Shown: positions 26,344 to 34,924 of the stretch, in pieces | Layout of the letters: every line of letters starts with the position of its first letter | Numbering within the stretch: the stretch's first letter is position 1 | Assembly (NCBI RefSeq): GCF_004216855.1 | Contig: NZ_SGXT01000011.1 | Coordinates: forward strand, 124,001 to 188,000 | Source of the DNA: Microcella alkaliphila | GTDB taxonomy: Bacteria > Actinomycetota > Actinomycetes > Actinomycetales > Microbacteriaceae | Reading direction: 5' to 3' | DNA: 64,000 nt | Notes under the pieces: model-generated | Database searches by the model: none | Seen by the model: the letters and a program-made list of their open reading frames with translations, nothing else | What the model was told of the DNA's origin: nothing | Translations under genes and position numbers: made by a program

Positions 26344-26973
26344 TTACTGGAGGACGTAGATGACAAGGAACAGGCCGATCCAGACGACATCGACGAAGTG
26401 CCAGTAGTACGACACGACGATGGCGCTGGTGGCGTCCCGGTGGGTGAAGTTCTTGACGGCATAGGCGCGGCCGATCACGAGGAGGAAGGCGATGAGCCCA
26501 CCAATCACGTGCAGGCCGTGGAAGCCGGTGGTCAGATAGAAGGCCGAGCCGAACGCGTCGGAGTTCAACCAGACGAACTTGCTCGTGAGGATCGAGTACT
26601 CGTAGATCTGACCGACGACGAAGATCGCGCCCATCGCGTAGGTCACGAAGAACCACTCGATCATGCCCCACTCGGTGATCTTCCAGCTCTTGCGTCGCGG
26701 CTGCAGGCGCTCGGCCGCGAACACACCGAACTGGCAGGCCACCGACGACAGCACGAGAATCGTCGTGTTCACCGCCGCGAAGGTGACGTCAAACTTCTCG
26801 GTGCCCATCGCCCACAGCTCAGGTGAGGTCGATCGCAGCGTGAAGTAGATGGCGAACAGTCCGGCGAAGAACATCACTTCGCTGCCGAGCCACACGATCG
26901 TTCCGACGGCGACGACGTTGGGTCTGTTGATCGTGGGGGCGCTGAGCGATGCGGCGAGTGGGGTACTGGTCAC
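26344..26973 (-). CDS. ctaE: Cytochrome c oxidase subunit III
   Basis: A 209-aa five-helix subunit of the aa3 oxidase. [30 protein letters not shown] and [15 protein letters not shown] are family signatures. The frame is open upstream, but GTG 26973 is preferred: CATAAT ends six bases before it and there is no ribosome site, implying a leaderless operon start. Head of ctaE-qcrCAB and divergent from trpD, as in M. tuberculosis. Confidence 0.95.
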   Translation of the reverse strand: MTSTPLAASLSAPTINRPNVVAVGTIVWLGSEVMFFAGLFAIYFTLRSTSPELWAMGTEKFDVTFAAVNTTILVLSSVACQFGVFAAERLQPRRKSWKITEWGMIEWFFVTYAMGAIFVVGQIYEYSILTSKFVWLNSDAFGSAFYLTTGFHGLHVIGGLIAFLLVIGRAYAVKNFTHRDATSAIVVSYYWHFVDVVWIGLFLVIYVLQ

Positions 26974-27051
26974 CCGAACATTATGACCGATGTTTCTGGA
27001 GGTTCTTTGCGCTCGCCGCGCGACTTTGCAGGATTTCACTAGCATCGTCAC

Positions 27052-28107
27052 ATGTCTGTGACCCTGACCTGGCCGGCCGTCCTCACACGACTCATCGAGG
27101 GGCAGGATCTGTCGATCGCCGAGGCCACGTGGGCGATGGAGCGGGTCATGGCGGGGGAAACGACCGACGCGCAGCTGGCGGCTTTCCTCGTCGCGTTACG
27201 CGTCAAGGGCGAGACGGTGGACGAGATCGTCGGGTTCCGGGATGCGGCGCTCAGCCACGCGCATCCGGTGGCGATTGATCCGATGGTGCTCGACATCGTC
27301 GGCACCGGGGGGGACCCGTACGGCGCCGTCGTCAACGTCTCGTCCATTGCGTCGATTGTCGTCGCGGCGACGGGAGTGCCGGTCGCCAAGCATGGCAATC
27401 GCGGAGCAAGCTCGAAGTCAGGCGCCTCTGACGTCCTCGGCGAGCTGGGCATCAACCTGTCACTGGACCCGGACGAGGTCGCCGACGTGCAGCGCGAGGT
27501 GGGTGTGACGTATCTCAATGCGCAGGTGTTCCACCCGGGGTTTCGCCATGCGGGCCCGGCACGGCGAGAGATGGGTGTGTCGACCGTCTTCAACATCCTG
27601 GGGCCGCTGGTGAACCCGGCCCGCCCGGAAGCGTCCGCCGTGGGGGTGGCCCATCTCGACCGCGTGCCGTTGATGGTCGGAGTCTTTCGCACGCGCGGGG
27701 CCACGGCGCTCGTCTATCGCGGCGACGACGGCATCGACAAACTCAGCGTGAGCGGTCACTCGCACATGTGGGAGGTGTCGCGAGGGTCGGTGACCGAGCA
27801 CGACATCGACCCGCGCGAGCTGGGCCTGAGCTACCACCCGGTCGAGGCGGTGCTCGGAGGAGAGCCCGCACACAATGCCGACATTGCCCGCCGGGTGCTC
27901 GCCGGCGAGGCGGGCGCCGTGCGCGACATCGTGTTGCTGAACGCCGCCGCTGGCCTCGTATCGTTCGGGCTCGCGCAGGACCCGTCCCAGATCACGCGAC
28001 CCATCACGGAGAGGATCGCGGAACAGCTTGCCGTCGCCGCCGAGTCGATTGACTCAGGCGCGGCGCAGGCGAAGCTCGCCGAGTGGGCGGACGCAACGCA
28101 GCGCTGA
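27052..28107 (+). CDS. trpD: Anthranilate phosphoribosyltransferase
   Basis: A 351-aa enzyme of tryptophan synthesis that transfers phosphoribose from PRPP to anthranilate. GTGGDPYG and [14 protein letters not shown] bind [23 protein letters not shown]-type sequence ([17 protein letters not shown]) forms the Lys-His-Gly-Asn block of the anthranilate site. ATG 27052 has TAGCAT six bases upstream and no ribosome site. No attenuator or other trp genes are nearby; it is a stand-alone gene facing ctaE. Confidence 0.97.
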   Translation: MSVTLTWPAVLTRLIEGQDLSIAEATWAMERVMAGETTDAQLAAFLVALRVKGETVDEIVGFRDAALSHAHPVAIDPMVLDIVGTGGDPYGAVVNVSSIASIVVAATGVPVAKHGNRGASSKSGASDVLGELGINLSLDPDEVADVQREVGVTYLNAQVFHPGFRHAGPARREMGVSTVFNILGPLVNPARPEASAVGVAHLDRVPLMVGVFRTRGATALVYRGDDGIDKLSVSGHSHMWEVSRGSVTEHDIDPRELGLSYHPVEAVLGGEPAHNADIARRVLAGEAGAVRDIVLLNAAAGLVSFGLAQDPSQITRPITERIAEQLAVAAESIDSGAAQAKLAEWADATQR

Positions 28108-28120
28108 CGCGCGGACGCGG

Positions 28121-28621
28121 TTAGGCCCGTGCAGTCACGACTCCGGGGCCGTCCATGACGTCGAAGACCAGTTGCGTCTCGGTGTGCACGACCCCCGGGT
28201 GCTGCGTGATGTGCTCCAGTACGAGGTCGCGCAATGCACTCGCGTCAGCAACGGCGACGTGCAGCAGGTAATCGTCGGCGCCCGCAACGTGGAAAATGCG
28301 GATGACACCCGGTATGCGCCGCAAGCGCGCGTGAAAGGCCAGCACGCCGTCCCGATCATGGCTGCCGAGACGAACCTTGATCACGGCCTGCATGGGGCGA
28401 CCGACGGCCGCAGGGTCGATGTCAGCGCGGAATGCTCGGATGACGCCGCGATCTCGCAGGGCGCGCATCCGTTGTGTGCACGTTGACTCGGCGATCCCCG
28501 CCGCCTGTGCGAGCGCCGCGTTGGTGAGCCGTGCGTTCTGATCGAGGGCGGCGAGCAGTGCGCGATCGACCGCGTCGAGCGGGGTGCGCGGATTCTGCGG
28601 GTCGGAGACGTCAGCCACCAC
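28121..28621 (-). CDS. Lrp/AsnC-family transcriptional regulator
   Basis: About 166 aa. The HTH is in DRALLAALDQNARLTNAAL followed by AESTCTQRMRALRDRGVIR, then a C-terminal RAM domain (IPGVIRIFHVAGADDYLLHV). It probably binds an amino acid and controls the divergent PLP-enzyme gene 92 bp away, as Lrp-type regulators do for methionine gamma-lyase genes in other bacteria (inference). Start uncertain: GTG 28621 or the adjacent GTG 28618; the frame continues further upstream into the divergent region. Confidence 0.88.
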   Translation of the reverse strand: MVADVSDPQNPRTPLDAVDRALLAALDQNARLTNAALAQAAGIAESTCTQRMRALRDRGVIRAFRADIDPAAVGRPMQAVIKVRLGSHDRDGVLAFHARLRRIPGVIRIFHVAGADDYLLHVAVADASALRDLVLEHITQHPGVVHTETQLVFDVMDGPGVVTARA

Positions 28622-28713
28622 CCCAGCCTGCAGGTTCAGCGGGAATTTCTCCACTGCTCGCGGCTTATTCGAACAACATTGATGATTGCCGCGCCTCCGC
28701 CCAGACTCTTCCC

Positions 28714-29895
28714 ATGTTGCTCGACACTGCCGTCGCCCCCGCCTCACTCGACACGGTCGCAGTTCACGCCGGTCGCGCCGATCTCACGACCCTCGGCGTG
28801 CACGCGCCGCCGCTCGACCTGTCGTCGACGAATCCGCTGCCTGATATCGAGGCCGGGGGAGAGTCGTACGAGTCGATGGCAACGGGCGGGCACCCCACCG
28901 ATGGCGGCCCTGTCTACGCGCGGCTCTGGAACCCCACCGTGGCCCGCTTCGAGAGCGCACTCGCCGAGCTCGAAGGAACTGACGAGGCGGTTGCCTTCGC
29001 CTCCGGTATGGCGGCGTTCTCGGCGGCCGTCACCGCGGCGGCGAACCGCGGCGCGGGGCGCCACATAGTCGCGGTGCGCCCGCTCTACGGCGGCACCGAT
29101 CACCTGCTGGCCTCGGGGATGCTCGGGGTCGAGACCACCTTCTGCTCACCTCACGAGGTGGCCGCGTCGCTTCGACCCGATACCTGCCTGGTCGTCATGG
29201 AGACGCCCGCGAACCCCACGCTCGAGCTCGTCGACATCGCGGCGGTCGTGGACGCTGCGGGGGAGCGCCCTGTGCTCGTCGACAACACGTTCGCCACACC
29301 CGTGCTGCAAAACCCCGCAGCATTGGGGGCCGCCCTCGTGCTGCACAGCGCGACCAAGTACCTCGGCGGCCACGGCGACGTCGTGGGCGGAGCGCTGGCG
29401 GTCAGCGCCGAGTGGGCAACCGCGATTCGCCCCGTGCGCGCGATCACCGGAGGAATCTTGCACCCGATGGCCGCGTACCTGCTCCATCGTGGCCTGCCGA
29501 CGCTGCCCCTGCGGGTGCGCGCGCAACAGGCGACGACCGCGCAGCTCGCCGCGAGGCTCGTCGAGCATCCCGCCGTCGCTCGTGTCTTCTATCCGACGGT
29601 CGACGGTGGCGATCCGCAGGGTCTGCTCGGCCGCCAACTGCGGGGACCGGGCGCGATGCTCAGTGTTGACCTCGTCGGTGGCTACGCCGCCGCGCAGAAG
29701 CTCACGAGTGGCCGTCGCTGGTTCACGCACGCCGTATCGCTGGGCGGCGTCGATTCCCTGATTCAGCATCCGGCCTCGCTCACGCACCGGCCCGTCGCGC
29801 CTGAGTCGCGACCGGGCGCGGGCATCGTTCGACTCTCCGTCGGGCTGGAGGGCATCGACGACCTGTGGGAGGACCTGGAGATCGGGCTCGGCTAG
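28714..29895 (+). CDS. Cys/Met-metabolism PLP-dependent enzyme (gamma-lyase/gamma-synthase-like)
   Basis: A 393-aa member of the trans-sulphuration family. The PLP Lys is in [15 protein letters not shown], and [32 protein letters not shown] and [13 protein letters not shown] are conserved. Candidates are methionine gamma-lyase, cystathionine gamma-lyase/synthase or a homologue; residues do not decide. Paired with a divergent Lrp regulator, so amino-acid degradation or recycling is most likely. A TPP riboswitch starts 48 bp after its stop. Start ATG 28714 has no clear ribosome site. Confidence 0.88.
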   Translation: MLLDTAVAPASLDTVAVHAGRADLTTLGVHAPPLDLSSTNPLPDIEAGGESYESMATGGHPTDGGPVYARLWNPTVARFESALAELEGTDEAVAFASGMAAFSAAVTAAANRGAGRHIVAVRPLYGGTDHLLASGMLGVETTFCSPHEVAASLRPDTCLVVMETPANPTLELVDIAAVVDAAGERPVLVDNTFATPVLQNPAALGAALVLHSATKYLGGHGDVVGGALAVSAEWATAIRPVRAITGGILHPMAAYLLHRGLPTLPLRVRAQQATTAQLAARLVEHPAVARVFYPTVDGGDPQGLLGRQLRGPGAMLSVDLVGGYAAAQKLTSGRRWFTHAVSLGGVDSLIQHPASLTHRPVAPESRPGAGIVRLSVGLEGIDDLWEDLEIGLG

Positions 29896-29942
29896 TCCGG
29901 CACCGCTCCTCCCAGACACACCGTGCTACTGTCGGCGGCGTT

Positions 29943-30019
29943 GACACGGGGTGCCCGCCGCGCGGGCTGAGATCACACCCGTTGAACCTGATCTAGCTCG
30001 TACTAGCGAAGGGAATGTC
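29943..30019 (+). promoter_or_regulatory. TPP riboswitch (THI element)
   Basis: Conserved blocks CGGGGTGCCC, GGGCTGAGATCACACCC, TTGAACCTGATCTAG and TACTAGCGAAGGGAA occur in the standard order. P1 is closed by GACA (29943-29946) and TGTC (30016-30019). The anti-SD target GAAGGGA at 30008-30014 lies inside the aptamer, eight bases before thiM, so ligand binding should hide the ribosome site. A TACTGT hexamer at 29927-29932 may be the -10. Confidence 0.97.
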
Positions 30020-30022
30020 GTT

Positions 30023-30832
30023 ATGTCTGCGCACCCATCTGCCGTCCTCGTTGAGCCGGGGAATGCCCTTGCCCTGTTGCGCTCTTCGCAGCCGCTCACG
30101 CAGTGCATCACGAATGCGGTGGTGACCAACATGACTGCCAACGCGCTGCTCGCGATCGGAGCGTCGCCCGCGATGTGCGACATACCGGGTGAGGCGGGGG
30201 TCTTCGCCCGCATCGCGGGCGGGGTGCTCGTGAATCTCGGGACGCCCACCGCTGAACAGCGCGACGCGGCGAGGGAGGCCGTCGTCGAGAACGCCCGCTG
30301 GGTGCTCGACCCTGTCGCCGTGGGGGCCTTGCCCATACGCACTGCTCTCGCCGCCGAACTGCTCGCGCACCGTCCCGCGATCATCCGGGGGAACCCCTCT
30401 GAGATCATCGCGCTGGCGGGCGCGGGGTCGGGAGGGCGCGGCGTCGACAGCACCGACAGTCCCGACGATGCGCTGGACGCAGCCACACGACTCGCGGAAG
30501 AGACGGGGGCGGTCGTCGCCGTGTCCGGCGAGCGCGACTTGATCACTGACGGGCGACGCGTAGCTCGCGTATCCGGGGGTAGCCCACTCCTCACGCGAAT
30601 CACGGGCGGCGGATGCTCGCTCGGCGCCGTCATGGCGGCTTTCGTCGCCGTCACCGATCCGTTCTCCGCGGCGGTGGCCGCGTCGGCGGTCTACGCCGTC
30701 GCGTCGGAGCGTGCCGAAGCGCGCGGAGTCGGGCCGGGCAGTTTCTCTCCGGCTTTCCTCGACGAGCTGGACGCCCTCACGCCGCGCGACTCCGCGCTCA
30801 GCGTGCGCGTCAGCAAGGGGGTCGCGCCGTGA
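30023..30832 (+). CDS. thiM: Hydroxyethylthiazole kinase
   Basis: A 269-aa ribokinase-like enzyme phosphorylating thiazole alcohol for thiamine salvage. [19 protein letters not shown] and GASPAMCD bind the thiazole; [17 protein letters not shown] holds the ATP/catalytic region with the salvage-type Cys. Start ATG 30023 follows the riboswitch-embedded ribosome site. Its stop overlaps the thiE start (GTGA). The thiMED order without thiC or thiG here points to salvage rather than full synthesis. Confidence 0.97.
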   Translation: MSAHPSAVLVEPGNALALLRSSQPLTQCITNAVVTNMTANALLAIGASPAMCDIPGEAGVFARIAGGVLVNLGTPTAEQRDAAREAVVENARWVLDPVAVGALPIRTALAAELLAHRPAIIRGNPSEIIALAGAGSGGRGVDSTDSPDDALDAATRLAEETGAVVAVSGERDLITDGRRVARVSGGSPLLTRITGGGCSLGAVMAAFVAVTDPFSAAVAASAVYAVASERAEARGVGPGSFSPAFLDELDALTPRDSALSVRVSKGVAP

Positions 30833-31476
30833 CCGTGTCGACTGGTCTGTCCCTGCATCTCGTCACGGCGGAGGGGCTTCCCACGGACACTCTGTGCGCG
30901 ATTGTCGACGCCGCGGTCGACGGGGGAGTGACGATCGTCCAGGTGCGCGAGAAGACCGCGAGCGCGCGCGAGTTGATCGAGCGGACCGTGCGCGTCTCAG
31001 ACACGGTCGCTGGCCGCGCTGCCGTGCTCGTCGACGACCGGGTTGACGTGGTGCTCGCCGCGAGGGACCGCGGAGCGCGGGTCGACGGCGTGCACCTCGG
31101 CCAATCGGATCTGCCGGTCGAGGTAGCGCGCCGCCTGCTCGGAGCAGAAAGCGTCATCGGACTCACCGCGAACACCGTGGAACATCTCACGGTTGCCGCG
31201 GCGCTGCGAGCGGGCACGGTCGACTACCTCGGCGTTGGCGTGATCAGGCCGACCGCGACCAAACCCGATCATCCGAAGCCGCTCGGCGTCGACGGCTTCG
31301 CCGCGCTCGCTGCCCGCACAGACATCCCCTGTGTGGCGATCGGCGGCGTCCGCCCCGACGACGCGGCCGATCTCCGGGCGGCGGGCGCCGCGGGAGTTGC
31401 GGTCGTCTCGGCAATCTGCGGGGCGAGCGATCCGCGCGTGGCGGCCCGCGCCTTCCGTGAGGCGATGAGCCGATGA
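30829..31476 (+). CDS. thiE: Thiamine phosphate synthase
   Basis: A 215-aa TIM-barrel enzyme coupling HMP-pyrophosphate and thiazole phosphate. [52 protein letters not shown] and [12 protein letters not shown] are diagnostic. GTG 30829 overlaps thiM by 4 nt and its own stop overlaps thiD by 4 nt, so the three are co-translated. Confidence 0.97.
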   Translation: MTVSTGLSLHLVTAEGLPTDTLCAIVDAAVDGGVTIVQVREKTASARELIERTVRVSDTVAGRAAVLVDDRVDVVLAARDRGARVDGVHLGQSDLPVEVARRLLGAESVIGLTANTVEHLTVAAALRAGTVDYLGVGVIRPTATKPDHPKPLGVDGFAALAARTDIPCVAIGGVRPDDAADLRAAGAAGVAVVSAICGASDPRVAARAFREAMSR

Positions 31477-32978
31477 GCGCCCGGCCGTCGCGTCCTCGCG
31501 TCCTCGCGATCGCCGGGTCTGATCCGAGCGGCGGGGCGGGCATTCAGGCCGACCTGAAGTCGATCGCGGCCTTCGGCGGCTACGGCATGGCCGCCATCAC
31601 CGCGCTCACGGCACAGAACACGCGCGCCGTCGACGGCGTCCACGCTCCGCCGGCCGAGTTCGTGGCGGATCAACTCCGCGCGGTCTCCGACGACATCGCC
31701 GTCGATGCGGTCAAGATCGGGATGCTCTTCTCCGCTCCCATCGTGGAGGTCGTCGCCGACTGGGTGCGGCGTACCCGCCCCGCCGTCGTGGTCCTCGACC
31801 CGGTCATGATCTCGACGAGCGGGCACCGACTGCTGGACGCCGCCGCCGAGCGAGCGGTGCTCGAGCTGGCGAGTGCGGCGCACCTCATCACGCCCAACCT
31901 CGACGAGCTCGCGGCCCTCGTCGGCGCCCCGCGCGCTGCCTCGTGGTCGGACGCCCTCGATCAGGGACGGCGACTGTCGAGGCAAACCGGCGCGCGGGTC
32001 GTCGTGAAGGGCGGCCACCTCGCCGGTCCTAGCGCGCCCGATGCGCTCGTCGACGGCGACGACGTATACGAGGTGCCGGGGGAGCGGGTGGAGAGCCGCA
32101 ACACCCATGGCACGGGTTGCTCGCTCTCGGCCGCTCTGGCAACGGTGCGGGCGGACGGCGCCACCTGGGAGGACGGACTCGTCCGGGTGAAGGCGTGGCT
32201 CACCGCCGCAATCCGGGAAGGAGAGAGGCTGTGGGTGGGGTCGGGCAACGGGCCGATCGATCACCTGCACGCGCTCGACCCGCGCACCTCTGCTGATCGC
32301 GAGAACGGGTCGTGGGCGCGCAGCGCGTGGGATCGCGGTGCCGCCGTGCGGGCCGACATCCTGGCTGTCGCGTTCGTCCGCGGAATGGCCGACGGCTCCC
32401 TGCACCGCGATCACTGGGCGGAATACCTCCGTCAGGACGCCCACTACCTGGCGGGCTACGGGCGCGTCCTTCGGCGCCTCGCCGAGCTCGCACCTACGAC
32501 GGATGATCGAGCGTTCTGGGCGGCTTCGGCCGAGGGCGCTGACCTCGAGGTCGAGCGCCTGCATCGCCGCATCGTGGGCGAGGACGTCGGGATGCCCGCT
32601 CCGGTGACGGTGGGCTACCTCGACCACCTGGAACGCACGGCGGCCCGGGGCGACTATGCCGAAACGGTCGCGGCGGTGCTGCCGTGTTTCACGGTGTACG
32701 CGGACCTGGGGCGTCGCTTCGCGCCGATCGAGAGGGCGGGCCACCCGTATGCCGAGTGGCTCGATGCGTACGGTGACCCCCAGTTCTTGCACACGAGCGT
32801 GCTCGCGGAGTCGGTCGCATCCCGCGTCGCCGACTCAGCGAGTCACGAGCAGCGTCGGGCAATGGAGCGCGCCCACGACGTCTCGCTGATCTGGGAGAGG
32901 GACTTCTTCGATGAAGCCTGGCGCGGAACCGAGGTGTCCTCTGCGTACACCGCGACTGACCCCGGTCACGTCGGCTGA
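31473..32978 (+). CDS. thiD: ThiD-TenA fusion: HMP(-P) kinase and thiaminase II-type hydrolase
   Basis: A 501-aa fusion. Residues 1 to about 260 are ThiD (IAGSDPSGGAGIQADLK, NTHGTGCSLSAALAT), making HMP-PP. Residues about 285-500 are TenA: AVLPCFTVYADLGRRF contains the catalytic Cys and the C-terminal WERDFFDEAW the conserved Glu. TenA releases HMP from damaged thiamine, so the fusion channels salvaged pyrimidine. ATG 31473 overlaps thiE. The last 13 nt overlap the convergent EamA gene. Confidence 0.96.
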   Translation: MSARPSRPRVLAIAGSDPSGGAGIQADLKSIAAFGGYGMAAITALTAQNTRAVDGVHAPPAEFVADQLRAVSDDIAVDAVKIGMLFSAPIVEVVADWVRRTRPAVVVLDPVMISTSGHRLLDAAAERAVLELASAAHLITPNLDELAALVGAPRAASWSDALDQGRRLSRQTGARVVVKGGHLAGPSAPDALVDGDDVYEVPGERVESRNTHGTGCSLSAALATVRADGATWEDGLVRVKAWLTAAIREGERLWVGSGNGPIDHLHALDPRTSADRENGSWARSAWDRGAAVRADILAVAFVRGMADGSLHRDHWAEYLRQDAHYLAGYGRVLRRLAELAPTTDDRAFWAASAEGADLEVERLHRRIVGEDVGMPAPVTVGYLDHLERTAARGDYAETVAAVLPCFTVYADLGRRFAPIERAGHPYAEWLDAYGDPQFLHTSVLAESVASRVADSASHEQRRAMERAHDVSLIWERDFFDEAWRGTEVSSAYTATDPGHVG

Positions 32979-33862
32979 GCGGCCAGCGGGGGTGCCGAGC
33001 GGCGTCCGCCTCGCTGAGCGGCCGCCCCCGCGATGACGACGAGGGCGATCCCCGCGATCTGCGCGAGCCCCGGGACCTGCAGCAGCACGAGCATCCCGAT
33101 GACGAGGCCGATCGCGGGCTCGACGGCCATGAGGGTGCCGAACGCGGTGGCCGTCATGCGGCGAAGAGCGACCATCTCGAGGGCGAAGGGCACGACGGGC
33201 ACGAGGAGCGCCAGTCCAGCTCCGATGATGAGGTGCTCCAGCCGCAGGGTGCCGACCGCCTGGGGCACGCCGATGAATGCCGCGGTGAGGGCGGCGACCG
33301 GGATGGTGATCGACAGGGCGCGAATGCCGCTGAAGCGGTCTCCGACGCGCTGTGTGAGCACGATGTAGATGCCCCAGCCGGTGCCGGCGAGTGCCGCAAA
33401 CAGCACCCCGATCGGGTCGACGGTGTCGCGCCACGGCTCGGTCATGAGCACGACGCCCGCGAGGGCGAGCAGCGGCCACGCCAGCGCTCGACCGCTCGGT
33501 CGGCGCAGCGCGGCGACGGCGAGAGGCCCGAGGAATTCGATCGCCACGGCGATACCGAGCGGGATGCGCGCGATAGCGGCAAGGAAGAACACGGTCATGA
33601 GGCCGGTCGCGACCCCTAGCCCGAGGAGGGGCAGCACGTCACTGCGGCGAATCGATCGCAACGGCGGCCGGGCGATCGCGACCAGGATGATCGCGCCGAG
33701 CGTCAGGCGGAGCCAGGCGGTCCCGCCGGCCCCCAGCTCGGGAATGAGCAGACCCGCCGACAGGGCCGAGCCGAGTTGAATCATGAGCATCGCCGCGACG
33801 GCGAGCGTCCACGGGGGAGTGGCGGCAGTCGCGCGGGCCGCTCCCCGTTCGAGCACGCTCAC
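32966..33862 (-). CDS. EamA-family exporter, RhtA-like
   Basis: A 298-aa protein with ten predicted helices in two EamA repeats. LRLTLGAIILVAIARPPLRS, IPLGIAVAIEFLGPLAVA and PFALEMVALRRMTATAFGTLMAVEPAIG match the RhtA (threonine/homoserine exporter) subgroup. GTG 33862 overlaps the stop of the Xre-cupin regulator (GTGA), so the regulator very likely controls this exporter. Confidence 0.9.
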   Translation of the reverse strand: MSVLERGAARATAATPPWTLAVAAMLMIQLGSALSAGLLIPELGAGGTAWLRLTLGAIILVAIARPPLRSIRRSDVLPLLGLGVATGLMTVFFLAAIARIPLGIAVAIEFLGPLAVAALRRPSGRALAWPLLALAGVVLMTEPWRDTVDPIGVLFAALAGTGWGIYIVLTQRVGDRFSGIRALSITIPVAALTAAFIGVPQAVGTLRLEHLIIGAGLALLVPVVPFALEMVALRRMTATAFGTLMAVEPAIGLVIGMLVLLQVPGLAQIAGIALVVIAGAAAQRGGRRSAPPLAAQPT

Positions 33863-34440
33863 GGGGCCGGCTCGAAGACGGTGAGGACGAACGTGACGGG
33901 TTCGTCGTCGGCGGGTCGGTAACCGTGGGGCCGATCTCCCGGAAAGCTCGCCGCATCGCCCGCGCCGAGCCTGTGTCGGTCGCCGTCAACGATCAACTCG
34001 AGCGTGCCGGCGATAACGTGCACCAGTTCTCGCGCGCCCGTGGGGTGAGCGTCGCTGTCTCGCGTCTCTCCGGGGTGCATTGTCCAGATCCAGAGCTCGA
34101 GCACGTCGGGGGTTGTCGCGCTGGCAAGCAGAGATGCGGTACCACCGGCGTCACCGCGCCACAGCACCGGAGCTGATCCCGCCGGGGAGACCGCCACGTC
34201 GCCAGCGCGCGGCGGCTCGACCAGCTCGGGAAGACCGAGACCGAGAGCCTGCGCAAGCCGCAATAGCGTGGCGACGCTGGGATTGGCGGATCCCTGCTCG
34301 ACGTTGACGAGCATCCGCCGCGATACGCCCGCCGACGCGGCGAGCTGATCGAGCGTGAGCGACCGACGGGTGCGTGCATCGCGCACGCGGGCACCGATCA
34401 CGGCGGCGAGTTCATCGGGGGCGCTGGACGACACTTCCAT
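33859..34440 (-). CDS. Xre-family regulator with C-terminal cupin sensor
   Basis: A 193-aa repressor-like protein. HTH residues about 13-70 (SLTLDQLAASAGVSRRMLVNVEQGSANPSVATLLRL region) are followed by a cupin domain about 110-190 (HPTGARELVHVIAGTLELI, GDAASFPGDRPHGY) that should bind a small ligand. Such proteins often control adjacent amino-acid exporters, here the overlapping EamA gene. ATG 34440 has TATAGT six bases upstream and no ribosome site. TGCAC repeats over this promoter look like an autoregulatory operator. Confidence 0.9.
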   Translation of the reverse strand: MEVSSSAPDELAAVIGARVRDARTRRSLTLDQLAASAGVSRRMLVNVEQGSANPSVATLLRLAQALGLGLPELVEPPRAGDVAVSPAGSAPVLWRGDAGGTASLLASATTPDVLELWIWTMHPGETRDSDAHPTGARELVHVIAGTLELIVDGDRHRLGAGDAASFPGDRPHGYRPADDEPVTFVLTVFEPAP

Positions 34441-34442
34441 GA

Positions 34443-34469
34443 GTGCACTATACTGCACTTTAGGTGCAA
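34443..34469 (-). promoter_or_regulatory. Phased TGCAC repeats over Xre promoter
   Basis: Plus-strand TGCACTATAC and TGCACTTTAG are followed by GTGCAAAATT: TGCA cores 10 and 11 bp apart, one helical turn. They overlap the -10 hexamer TATAGT (minus strand, 34447-34452) and lie directly before ATG 34440, a good place for autorepression. Confidence 0.6.
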
Positions 34470-34703
34470 AATTCAGTCGGCGCTCGCGGAAAACCCGGAC
34501 CGGATCGGAGCGTGACCGTCGACGCCCGCGGGGCGGAGGTCGTGACCAGCGACGGAGCCGTCCCATACGCAGACGACTTCGTGGCGGGATTCTGGATCAT
34601 TGAGGCGCCGAGTGTCGAGGCGGCACGACACGTCGCGGTCGCCGCATCGCGCGCATGCAATCGCCGCGTCGAGGTCCGGCCGCTACTCGGCCTCGCGGAC
34701 TGA
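34464..34703 (+). pseudogene. YCII-family protein remnant, 5'-truncated
   Basis: The last 62-65 codons match the C-terminal half of YCII/DGPF-domain proteins: VTSDGAVPYADDFVAGFWIIEAPS-type sequence (VAGFWIIEAPSVEAA) and VEVRPL at the end. The N-terminal half (about 45-50 residues with the MKYM-type strand) is missing; the open frame instead runs into the Xre promoter region. GTG 34464 or 34512 could start a short product, but ribosome-site spacing is poor. Most likely a deletion remnant. Confidence 0.55.
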
Positions 34704-34924
34704 GAGCAGCGGCGCGGGGAGAGTGCCTCGTCGTAGCCTCAACCGGACTGGCATCACCCTTTAGTGGTGTGAGTGCGTATTGATGAGCGGCGTATTCTTT
34801 GGCGATGTGCAGGGACGGGATCGCTGCGGTTGCAACGCGATCACCGCGGCAAAGCTGATGGTTCCGGGGCCCGCTGAGGTTGTATCTTCAGCGTCGACGG
34901 GCGAAGAGGTGGGGTCGAGGCGGA
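34704..34924. other. 221-bp intergenic segment, left flank of accessory island
   Basis: No convincing gene. CATCACCCTTTAGTGGTGTG at 34752-34771 could form a weak hairpin. Short frames here lack ribosome sites and family matches. This is the most likely left junction of the recombinase/MFS island, but no terminal inverted repeat was identified. Confidence 0.4.
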
